Below the pieces are notes generated by a model that had not been told where the DNA came from, searched no databases, and saw only the letters and a list, made by a program, of their open reading frames with translations. From Chloroflexota bacterium (GTDB taxonomy: Bacteria; Chloroflexota; Dehalococcoidia; GIF9; UBA5620): DNA of 28,414 nt. Position 1 is the stretch's first letter, and each line of letters begins with the position of its first letter. Shown piece after piece: positions 22,874 through 28,414 of the stretch. The position numbers and the translations under genes are program-made. The DNA lies in NCBI GenBank assembly GCA_026389735.1, contig JAPLHH010000110.1, positions 1 through 28,414 on the forward strand. Reading direction: 5' to 3'.

Positions 22874-24877
22874 TCACTTACTTATCTCGGCGACGATAGG
22901 GAGATGGTCAGAGACAGTGCTTAATGGCACCTGAACATCTCCTACTCTGAGGTCGTATGATACCCAGATATAGTCTATCCTCTGGTGCGGATTGTCTGAG
23001 GCAAAAGTGTAGGCTAGTTTGGGGTCCATTTTTGCTGCGGCATCTCTGAGGTTAGCCCGGAACAACATAGCTATTTCGCGGTCGGTAGGTTCCGCGTTGA
23101 GGTCGCCTAGCAATATAGTGCTGCTCAATCCTGTCAAGAAGTCAAGGATGGTCTGAGATTGAAGCTGGCGGATGTCCGTCTGCCCCTCGAGATGGTGGAA
23201 ATGGGTGTTGATGACCTTGATTTGCTGGCCGTTGCCCAGGTCTATCAGCGCTGCGATGAAGCCGCGTAGTATGAACAAATCACGAGGCGGCAAGTCATGT
23301 CTTGAATATGCCAGTATTGGGTAGCGGCTCAGTATGGCATTGCCCCAGAAGGGGTCTGCTGTTGGGTCAAAAACGTACGGCATGTGTAATCGCTGAGATA
23401 GCCACGCCAGCATGTCTACTCGGCCGCTGACTACCCAGCCTCTTGATACTTCTTGCAGGGCAACGATATCAGGATTATTGCGTTCAATAACTTGAGCGAT
23501 TTCTTCCATATTCAGTTTTCCCTTTGCGTTAAAGCCATTGTGCAGGTTGTAGGTCATAATGCGGATGGGGAAACCCTGTCCAGTGACTGCTGCCGGTGCC
23601 CGCCAGGTGATTGCTCCGGCCAAGGGCAATACTAGGAGAATCAAGGCGAATATTGGTGCCAACCATAATTTTGGATCAACCTTTATCTCTTGTTGCCGGA
23701 AGATTAAGGCGCATATGGCGCAGGCTGCAATGATGCCCCCGGCTATGGGTTCCAGGGCGGTGTTGCTGTAGGGGAGGCTGATATCGTAGACAGCATAGTA
23801 GGCAAGTATGAGCACCAGGAACAGGACCATGCCAATGCCATTGGCAATCCAGACGCCGGAGCGCTGTGTTTTGCCTGTGCTGGTGGTGATGCCAATTAAA
23901 ACCATCACGATAAGCGCCGATAGCAGCACTTGTCCGACTAGAAACATCAGGGCTATTAAGGCTGCTGGCTTTTGGTAGGCGAACATCAGAGCTGCAGTCA
24001 GGAAAATGCCGGTGACTAGTGCCCAGGGCCATAACATGCGCCGGGGCTTGCTCAGAAGCCAGGCAGCGACGGCCAGACCCGCTAGCTGGGCTAGAAGCGT
24101 CAGCCCGAAGTCTATTGGCAGCGGCCAACCGGTTAGCGCTGCCATACGTGGTATGTTCTGAAAAACTACCAGCTCCAGGAACAGGAAAGGTCCGATGGCT
24201 AGCCAGGTAAATGACCGCGCGATGGAAATTCCGTTGGTTTTGGTGGTGTGCGACTTTGCCGAGATGGTCTTGATTGTGGGTGTAATGCCTACGATGAGCG
24301 CCAGTTGGATAATTACCAGCAGCAGTGTTAGCAGCACTGGTAGCGGCTCCACCTGCCAGACGGTGTCGTACGTACCGAAGGCGCCGTTGATGGCAATATC
24401 CAGCGCCAGCCCGCCTAGAAGTCCTAAGGTGTAGCGGGAGATAGCGGGGCCACCGTGGAGTCGTGCATCTTCGAAGCAGGCCGGCAGAAAAATGACAAAC
24501 AAAATTGTTCCGACTATTGCTAGGCTTAAATTAAAAAGCGGCTCACCCCACCAGACCTGCATAAATAATCTCATTGTACCCAGTCCGATGGCGGTGATTA
24601 CTATTAGGCGGCGGTTACCTGCAAGCCGACCTAGTGGGCCAGCGAGAAAGCCGGTGAGGAAAATGAGGAACCCAATTATCCCAAGCTCCATTGCACCCCA
24701 GCCCATCCTGCCGCCGAGTGTCCAGAACATGCCTGGCACCAACACTCTGAGCACCTGCATGCCGAATAAGACCGTGAGTGCTGTAAGTGTTAACTCAGTC
24801 AATAGAGGTCGAACTGTTAACCATTCCGCAAATACGGATACTCTGTCTTTTTTTACAGCCTTAGCTCTACGCGGCAT
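22874..24877 (-). CDS. Polytopic membrane protein fused to an endonuclease/exonuclease/phosphatase domain
   Basis: The protein is 667 aa. Residues 25 to about 425 contain roughly 10-12 hydrophobic segments. The C-terminal 230 residues are a complete EEP-fold hydrolase: MTYNLHNGFN (Asn444), IVALQEVSRGW (Glu476), INTHFHHLEG (His559), LLGDLNAEPTD (Asp592, Asn594) and TVSDHLPIV (Asp657, His658). The family includes DNA repair nucleases, sphingomyelinases and inositol-phosphate phosphatases. Because it follows a final membrane helix, the domain is probably outside the cytoplasm, which favours a lipid or phosphodiester substrate over genomic DNA. That is inference. The start is ATG 24877 with AAGGAG upstream. 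It converges on the Fe-S gene; the 217 nt between hold small inverted repeats (for example 22659-22674) but no T-run. Confidence 0.87.
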   Translation of the reverse strand: MPRRAKAVKKDRVSVFAEWLTVRPLLTELTLTALTVLFGMQVLRVLVPGMFWTLGGRMGWGAMELGIIGFLIFLTGFLAGPLGRLAGNRRLIVITAIGLGTMRLFMQVWWGEPLFNLSLAIVGTILFVIFLPACFEDARLHGGPAISRYTLGLLGGLALDIAINGAFGTYDTVWQVEPLPVLLTLLLVIIQLALIVGITPTIKTISAKSHTTKTNGISIARSFTWLAIGPFLFLELVVFQNIPRMAALTGWPLPIDFGLTLLAQLAGLAVAAWLLSKPRRMLWPWALVTGIFLTAALMFAYQKPAALIALMFLVGQVLLSALIVMVLIGITTSTGKTQRSGVWIANGIGMVLFLVLILAYYAVYDISLPYSNTALEPIAGGIIAACAICALIFRQQEIKVDPKLWLAPIFALILLVLPLAGAITWRAPAAVTGQGFPIRIMTYNLHNGFNAKGKLNMEEIAQVIERNNPDIVALQEVSRGWVVSGRVDMLAWLSQRLHMPYVFDPTADPFWGNAILSRYPILAYSRHDLPPRDLFILRGFIAALIDLGNGQQIKVINTHFHHLEGQTDIRQLQSQTILDFLTGLSSTILLGDLNAEPTDREIAMLFRANLRDAAAKMDPKLAYTFASDNPHQRIDYIWVSYDLRVGDVQVPLSTVSDHLPIVAEISK

Positions 24878-25008
24878 TGCATCTCCTTTTTGGCACAGCT
24901 TCTTGCTATAATGGGTGTTCTAGGCTCAGGCGGTCTTGTTTCCTGTACTTGTTGCTTTGGGAGCTTATGATACGGCTATGAAGTCTAGCTGTCAAGGATT
25001 TGGCGATA

Positions 25009-25037
25009 TTGACAAACCACCAGAGTATGATTATATT
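25009..25037 (+). promoter_or_regulatory. Strong promoter upstream of the HEAT/CARDB-like gene
   Basis: TTGACA (25009-25014), 17 nt and TATATT (25032-25037). The start of transcription would be near 25044, some 180 nt before the gene, with an intrinsic terminator in between. Confidence 0.66.
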
Positions 25038-25043
25038 AAAGGT

Positions 25044-25153
25044 TGAACACAAGAAATAAGCGTCAACGAATGATTTAATTTGGATTAGACAAGATGAGGG
25101 GTGAAACAAGGGCACTGGGATTGTTCTCTGTAACGGTTTCCAATGCCTTTTTT
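25044..25153 (+). ncRNA. Candidate small RNA or attenuated leader
   Basis: The stretch is bounded by the TTGACA/TATATT promoter and a hairpin with six T. The predicted product of about 110 nt has a possible 5' stem (GTTGA near 25042-25046 with TCAAC near 25065-25069). A GAAAC near 25103 could pair with GTTTC near 25136 in competition with the terminator. It contains no convincing reading frame. It may be an independent sRNA, or a leader that controls read-through into the downstream gene. No known riboswitch consensus was recognised. Confidence 0.42.
25111..25153 (+). terminator. Intrinsic terminator between promoter and HEAT/CARDB-like gene
   Basis: GGCACTGG (25111-25118) pairs with CCAATGCC (25140-25147) with one internal C-A mismatch, and the stem can extend inward through weaker pairs. 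Six T follow at 25148-25153. Confidence 0.58.
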
Positions 25154-25224
25154 GACTCATGCTTTTTGTGGGGGATGACATCGCCGTAGTCGTAGTTTAA
25201 TCGCTGGAATCACGTAAGGAGTGC

Positions 25225-26298
25225 ATGGGGATGGCGCAAGGGGAGATTAAAGAGCGTACCGAGGCGCTGAAGCATGAGGGTGGTGAGGTTCGCCAAGCGG
25301 CCTTTGAGGTGTTGGTTAAGATTGGTGGCCCGGCTGTACCTGCCCTCATAGAGGCGCTCAAAGACGAAGATAGTGACGTGCGCCAAGTAGCTGCTTGGGC
25401 TTTAGTTAAGATCGGCGAACCTGCCGTACCTGCTCTTATCAGGGTGCTCAAGGATGGAAACGAGCGCAGTGATGTCCGTCAGATAGCCACCTGGGTCTTA
25501 ACTAGGATTGGTGGGCTTGCCGTACCTGCCCTCGTCGAGGCTCTCAAGAGCCAGGATGAAGGCGTATATGAAACAGCCACCATTGCCGATGCTAAACCAG
25601 AGGAGATGACTATCGAGCAGGATGCCGAAGGGGCGGTTCTACCCAAGGCAAAGCTACGGGTGGAAGACCTTTTCAGGAAAGCGCAATCGAGAGATAGGGT
25701 AACTCGGCCTCATCGGATGTCTGTAGTTCCTTTTAGCATCAGTGGACTGAAAGTGACTCCGGCTCAAGCTCAGCCAGGAGAAATCGTAACCATTTCATTC
25801 AAAGCAATAAATAACAGTGATGTTGACAGTTATTACCCTGTTACCCTGAGGATAGGTGGTGTGGTGGTGGGTGCTGAGGTGGTGAGCCTGCCCCGAAGAA
25901 CCACCTTACCCATGAGATTCACCACAGTCGGAACTGTGCCCGGTGATTACAAGGTAGAAGTCAATGACTCGGCTGGCAAATTCACCATCGTTGAGAAAGA
26001 AATTAAAGGTAAGATAAGAGAGCCGATGGTTCCAAAACCGGAGCCAAGCGTTTTAGAGGTTAGGAGTAAGGTGGGGGGAGCAGCAGTCGAGACGGATTTG
26101 CAGCGGAAGGAAACTCTAAATGTAAATGTTGTTCGGGAGTCAGGAGGAGTGCAGTCGGCCATCGACAAAGTGGCAGACTACATTGAATTCGGGCTCGATA
26201 AGGTGGGGGACGGAATAGTATTCCCCTTCAAGAAAATGGTTGATGCTTCTACCACAACATCCAAGACCGAGGATAAGAAAGCGAAAAGACGGAATTAG
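25225..26298 (+). CDS. HEAT-repeat protein with CARDB-like domain
   Basis: The protein is up to 357 aa. Residues about 15-110 are three PBS-lyase type HEAT repeats (pattern VRQAAxxxLVKIGxPAVPALIEALK). A polar linker leads to an immunoglobulin-like CARDB-type domain (about 170-250: FSISGLKVTPAQAQPGEIVT ... VPGDYKVEV). The C-terminus is Lys/Glu-rich and ends in KTEDKKAKRRN. There is no signal peptide or membrane helix, although CARDB-type domains are usually extracellular. AAGGAG lies 3 nt from ATG 25225 and 9 nt from ATG 25231, so the latter may be the true start. HEAT repeats suggest a protein-interaction scaffold. I cannot name a function. The next 227 nt hold no clear terminator. Confidence 0.82.
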   Translation: MGMAQGEIKERTEALKHEGGEVRQAAFEVLVKIGGPAVPALIEALKDEDSDVRQVAAWALVKIGEPAVPALIRVLKDGNERSDVRQIATWVLTRIGGLAVPALVEALKSQDEGVYETATIADAKPEEMTIEQDAEGAVLPKAKLRVEDLFRKAQSRDRVTRPHRMSVVPFSISGLKVTPAQAQPGEIVTISFKAINNSDVDSYYPVTLRIGGVVVGAEVVSLPRRTTLPMRFTTVGTVPGDYKVEVNDSAGKFTIVEKEIKGKIREPMVPKPEPSVLEVRSKVGGAAVETDLQRKETLNVNVVRESGGVQSAIDKVADYIEFGLDKVGDGIVFPFKKMVDASTTTSKTEDKKAKRRN

Positions 26299-26525
26299 CC
26301 GCTTCGCTTGGAGATAACGCTCTCGCACCGCCTTAGTATCTTTTTGTATACTGCCTCGAGTCATATCCCTCCTTTTTCGGTAACAATAATCATGAGGCAA
26401 TTCGGGGTATTCTATTCTGCTTTGGGTGGGTGTAGGCTCCCATTAAGTGCATGTATAATTGCTGATAAGATTCGCATGTATGTAGGGGATGCATGAGGTA
26501 CTATAAAGTAAGCTACGTATCGTAT
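26299..26525. other. Gene-free stretch before the tRNA remnant
   Basis: I see no credible gene. A 62-codon frame at 26308-26496 lacks a ribosome site and family resemblance. A minus-strand frame overlaps the preceding gene. A perfect TATAAT occurs at 26454-26459 but without a -35 at proper spacing. The stretch ends at the inferred att site. Confidence 0.5.
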
Positions 26526-26559
26526 TGGCTCCCGAGGTAGGATTCGAACCTACGACCAA
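26526..26559 (-). pseudogene. tRNA 3'-end remnant (putative att site)
   Basis: Read on the minus strand, this is a perfect tRNA 3' end: variable-loop-like TTGGTC, a T arm GTAGG-TTCGAAT-CCTAC (26553-26537), acceptor strand CTCGGGA (26536-26530), discriminator G and encoded CCA (26528-26526). A matching 5' acceptor strand (TCCCGAG) and D and anticodon arms are absent within the next 100 nt, where the DNA becomes GC-rich and unlike tRNA. So this is a 3' fragment. A U1-A72 pair with discriminator G would fit an Asn or Gln tRNA (inference). Such fragments are what tyrosine recombinases leave after integrating at a tRNA 3' end. Confidence 0.75.
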
Positions 26560-26665
26560 GCGGCCGCGGGCTCAGGGCAGGCCGTCTACAAGATACTGTG
26601 GCGGGGGCGGTCGGTGGGAGTAGAAGACTCTGGCGAGGTAGCTTATAAACGGTAAGTTACTGGGG

Positions 26666-26690
26666 ATAAATCGAACTTCTCATAGTTCAA
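26666..26690 (-). terminator. Terminator-like hairpin overlapping the end of the 256-aa gene
   Basis: On the minus strand TTGAACT (26690-26684) pairs with AGTTCGA (26677-26671), seven pairs with one G-U, around a 6-nt loop that includes the stop codon. TTTAT follows. The T-tract is short, so the call is tentative. Confidence 0.4.
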
Positions 26691-27450
26691 GTTCTATAGA
26701 CTCTTCGACATATCGAATACCGGTTGGTGAGATTGTAATAATATGGTTCTTCTCATCATATTCTACTAATCGGTCGGCATGTAACTTCCGCAGTATGTCT
26801 CTACGATATACAGATGCATTGGAGTGTTCGACCCATGAGACTAGGTCGACTTCAGGAACACCGCCCTGTTGTTGGTAAAGCAAGACAAGTGTTTTATCCT
26901 TCATTGTTAAGTCCGTTTTTAGAACTCGATTTTTGTTACCAATTTGCCAAATAATAGGGATGGTTCTATCAACAAGAGTATCGACAATGTCGGTCGCTGT
27001 TTGAGTATCAATGTCATGGAATATACGAATAATCTCAGAAAGAAGCCATTTGCTCATATATAAGACAGCAATGGCATCCATATGATTAGGGTTGACGTCA
27101 CCTCCAGAGTGACCAACACCCCGATTGCTCCGCACTTCGTAGAGTGCAATCAACATCCGGGGTATCTGAATACGAATTGACCGATTAAAGGACGAACCTG
27201 CCTGCTCAAATGCACGACAGGCATCAACCATATTGGCGGGTTTGAAAGGAGTCGGAGAGAAAGAACCATCTATATATCCTTTCAGAATTGTATAAATCAC
27301 CTCGCAGAGCTTACCGCCATTAAGTTCTGAAGGTTCCCATCGACGTTCTCGGAAGTTTCGCGTAATCTCTCCAAAAGAATTGAAAAGAGGTTCTCTCAGC
27401 CCGGGCGGTATTGAAGGAAGGAGAGATGATGGATCTATCGTAGAGCCCAC
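26680..27450 (-). CDS. Unknown protein with HEPN/Abi_C-like Arg...His stretch and winged-helix-like C-terminus
   Basis: The protein is 256 aa. The helical first part includes LCEVIYTILKGYIDGSF (48-64) and FNRSIRIQIPRMLIALYEVR (88-107). Then comes RSNRGVGH (107-114), followed by SGGDVNPNHMDAIAVLYMSK. An Arg-Asn...Gly-x-Gly-His stretch next to an alpha-helix is reminiscent of the abortive-infection C-terminal domain (Abi_C) and other HEPN ribonucleases with Rx4-6H. This is resemblance by eye, not a search result. Residues about 185-250 (LLYQQQG, LVSWVEHSNASVYRRDILRK, LVEYDEKNHIITISPTGIRY) look like a winged helix. GTG 27450 shares one base with the upstream stop (TAGTG), so the two genes should be translated together. 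A toxin, defence effector or DNA-binding regulator are all possible. Confidence 0.65.
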   Translation of the reverse strand: MGSTIDPSSLLPSIPPGLREPLFNSFGEITRNFRERRWEPSELNGGKLCEVIYTILKGYIDGSFSPTPFKPANMVDACRAFEQAGSSFNRSIRIQIPRMLIALYEVRSNRGVGHSGGDVNPNHMDAIAVLYMSKWLLSEIIRIFHDIDTQTATDIVDTLVDRTIPIIWQIGNKNRVLKTDLTMKDKTLVLLYQQQGGVPEVDLVSWVEHSNASVYRRDILRKLHADRLVEYDEKNHIITISPTGIRYVEESIELEL

Positions 27451-27995
27451 TATTTAGTCGCCTTCTTTTTTCTGGGAAGGTCATGTTCAATTAGATTATA
27501 TCCACCTACAGCAACCTTTATATCTGACGTATCGGCTGTATCAAGCCAGCCTTTCTGGCTAGCGGTCCAATAAAGTACACCCGCTAAATCAGGTGGAAGC
27601 CGCCAACCTATGTGCTTGAAGCAAGTGAACACATGGTTGACACTTACTGAGCCTTTGAGTTCATTTATTATATAGTAGGTGCAGGCTACGCATTTCTCCG
27701 GAATTGATGAAGGCGATTTCTCATTGACAAAATCTGCAAATGACTTCTTTCCAGTTGGCTTTAGGTTTAGATCCTTAACAATGCTTAGGGCTGGCTTGGG
27801 TTTGGAGGTTTTCTTTCGTGAGGTGCCGACCTTTTTAGAAACCTCTTTACCACTATCTATTGGAACAGCTTGTGGCGTTGGTGAAAACTTTTCCCACGCC
27901 CATTTAAGAATTCTAAGACGGGTAGACGGGTCAGAAACCCCCGAAAGGGCTTCATCTATTGCTTTAATTGCATCAAGTTCAGATACCTCTACCAT
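27450..27995 (-). CDS. Unknown 181-aa protein, partner of the HEPN-like gene
   Basis: I recognise no family. Residues 5-37 (ELDAIKAIDEALSGV, then RLRILKWAWEKF) are an amphipathic helix pair with a conserved-looking acidic/aromatic pattern. Residues about 40-75 form a basic, disordered linker (KKVGTSRKKTSKPKP). The C-terminal 80 residues (CVACTYYIINELKG, VFTCFKHIGWRLPPDLAGVL, YWTASQKGWLDTADT, VAVGGYNLIEHDLP) look like a compact, partly helical DNA- or protein-binding module. The chain ends KKKATK. ATG 27995 has AGGAG about 10 nt upstream. The stop overlaps the next start by one base, suggesting a fixed two-protein system. Confidence 0.65.
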   Translation of the reverse strand: MVEVSELDAIKAIDEALSGVSDPSTRLRILKWAWEKFSPTPQAVPIDSGKEVSKKVGTSRKKTSKPKPALSIVKDLNLKPTGKKSFADFVNEKSPSSIPEKCVACTYYIINELKGSVSVNHVFTCFKHIGWRLPPDLAGVLYWTASQKGWLDTADTSDIKVAVGGYNLIEHDLPRKKKATK

Positions 27996-28058
27996 ATTAT
28001 TCCCGCTCCTTTGCTTATCTTTATCAATCTAATCTCTTTCTGCAATCTGAGGGATGAC

Positions 28059-28307
28059 TTAAGATTCCCTGAAGACAGTTAAAGCTACAGTCGCCCCCAG
28101 TGATTCCATAATCAACACGGGAAACACTCCCACCACTTGGTTAAGGACGACCAGCGCCGTCGCGACGTCATTGTGTAAGAGCAACGTTAATAGAGGCATG
28201 AGTAACCCAGCCACGCCAAGGCCGAAACCAAAAGGGTTGAAGCCGACCAGCTTCAAGAAAACCACCCCAAGGAAACCACCTATCAAAGCCGCAATTAGTA
28301 TGTCCAT
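28059..28307 (-). CDS. Small hydrophobic membrane protein (82 aa)
   Basis: Three hydrophobic stretches cover most of the chain (about 2-22, 28-47 and 53-72), separated by short loops with NPFGFG and HND. There is no signal-peptide cleavage motif and I know no family. The frame could start at 28325, but those codons overlap the -10 box of a strong promoter. ATG 28307 is about 2 nt downstream of the predicted transcription start, implying a leaderless or nearly leaderless mRNA. It lies 63 nt before the 181-aa gene on the same strand and may head a three-gene operon. Small membrane proteins often accompany toxin or defence genes, but the role here is unknown. Confidence 0.58.
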   Translation of the reverse strand: MDILIAALIGGFLGVVFLKLVGFNPFGFGLGVAGLLMPLLTLLLHNDVATALVVLNQVVGVFPVLIMESLGATVALTVFRES

Positions 28308-28312
28308 TGCAA

Positions 28313-28344
28313 GACAATTTAACATAAATTTGATGAATTGTCAA
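28313..28344 (-). promoter_or_regulatory. Promoter with overlapping palindrome for the island genes
   Basis: Minus strand TTGACA (28344-28339), a 17-nt spacer and TAAATT (28321-28316). The inverted repeat GACAATT (28313-28319) / AATTGTC (28336-28342) covers both boxes and is centred in the spacer, a layout expected of a repressor operator. Transcription would start near 28309. Confidence 0.62.
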
Positions 28345-28402
28345 GTACGACCATTGGTAGATTCTGGAACTGGCGAAATTTGGCAACTTGAATTTAAGAA
28401 GG

Positions 28403-28414
28403 TGGCTCCCGAGG
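28403..28414. repeat. Right copy of the tRNA CCA-end repeat at the window edge
   Basis: TGGCTCCCGAGG is identical to 26526-26537. It is the reverse complement of a tRNA acceptor 3' strand with CCA. The sequence stops here, so the rest of the tRNA cannot be seen. Confidence 0.7.

Larger units (their letters stand above)
26526..28414. mobile_element. Putative small genomic island at a tRNA gene
   Basis: The 12-nt sequence TGGCTCCCGAGG, the CCA end of the tRNA remnant, recurs at the right edge of the window (28403-28414) in the same orientation. The intact tRNA is therefore predicted just beyond the edge, with 26526-26559 as the displaced copy. Between them are three minus-strand genes of unknown function and no integrase. 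It may be a non-autonomous island, a remnant, or one unit of a tandem array continuing past the edge. Confidence 0.5.

Noticed and set aside
23676..24128. 150-codon frame inside the membrane/EEP gene
   Set aside because: Same-strand shadow of a gene with a clear membrane and catalytic reading frame.
24906..25181. 91-codon minus-strand frame between the EEP gene and the HEAT gene
   Set aside because: It overlaps the strong plus promoter and terminator, has no ribosome site, and its composition is not protein-like.
26140..26400. 86-codon minus-strand frame
   Set aside because: Mostly antisense to the HEAT/CARDB-like gene, with no ribosome site or recognisable domain.
26526..26600. Complete tRNA gene on the minus strand
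   Set aside because: No 5' acceptor strand TCCCGAG and no D or anticodon arm at the required distance; only the T arm and 3' end are present.
28168..28386. 72-codon minus-strand frame overlapping the small membrane protein
   Set aside because: It starts upstream of the promoter boxes and lacks a ribosome site; the other frame gives coherent membrane helices.

Overview
The window looks like a whole or nearly whole contig from a mid-GC bacterium, most likely Chloroflexota, class Dehalococcoidia. This assignment is an inference. It rests on a 16S rRNA gene that is followed by its own terminator instead of tRNAs and 23S (unlinked rRNA genes are known in Dehalococcoides), on frequent GTG/TTG starts, and on the mix of a membrane HdrD-type oxidoreductase, a DUF1461 protein, a CARDB-like protein and molybdenum-cofactor genes. 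The left edge falls inside 16S. The right edge falls inside a repeated tRNA 3' end. Both are typical places for an assembly to break.

Layout. 1-363: 16S 3' end and terminator. 432-3219: mobA-like, moeA and a DUF362 protein. 3335-4767 (minus): an operon of a 46-aa basic protein, a radical SAM protein and an acylphosphatase. 4910-7576: a zinc-ribbon protein, comF, long hpf, a macro-domain protein and ogt, led by a good promoter. 7662-8525: a crotonase. 8593-12057 (minus): dnaE. 12345-13311: a DUF1461 membrane protein convergent with an FmdB-type zinc ribbon. 13663-14400: nadE. 14478-16215: recA-recX. 16331-19506: RNase Y, a YmdB-type phosphodiesterase and a PHP-domain phosphoesterase. 19543-22656: a membrane cytochrome b/HdrD-like fusion and a second Fe-S protein. 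22874-24877 (minus): a polytopic membrane protein fused to an exonuclease/phosphatase domain. 25225-26298: a HEAT-repeat/CARDB-like protein behind a leader that contains an intrinsic terminator. 26526-28414: accessory DNA bounded by copies of a tRNA 3' end.

How the genes work together. Most of the window is housekeeping: replication and recombination (dnaE, recA, recX), RNA turnover (rny, YmdB homologue, possibly RNase AM-like), ribosome hibernation, alkylation and ADP-ribose repair (ogt, macro domain), NAD synthesis and molybdopterin synthesis. The Hdr-like pair probably passes electrons between a soluble flavoprotein or ferredoxin and the quinone pool. Acyl-CoA oxidation is one candidate source.

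The most unusual part is the right end. A 34-nt tRNA 3' remnant and a matching 12-nt copy at the window edge bracket about 1.9 kb with no integrase. Inside are a small membrane protein with a near-leaderless promoter overlapped by a palindrome, and a tightly coupled pair: a 181-aa protein of unknown fold and a 256-aa protein with a HEPN/Abi_C-like Arg...His stretch and a winged-helix-like C-terminus. This is my best candidate for an undescribed, possibly defensive, system.
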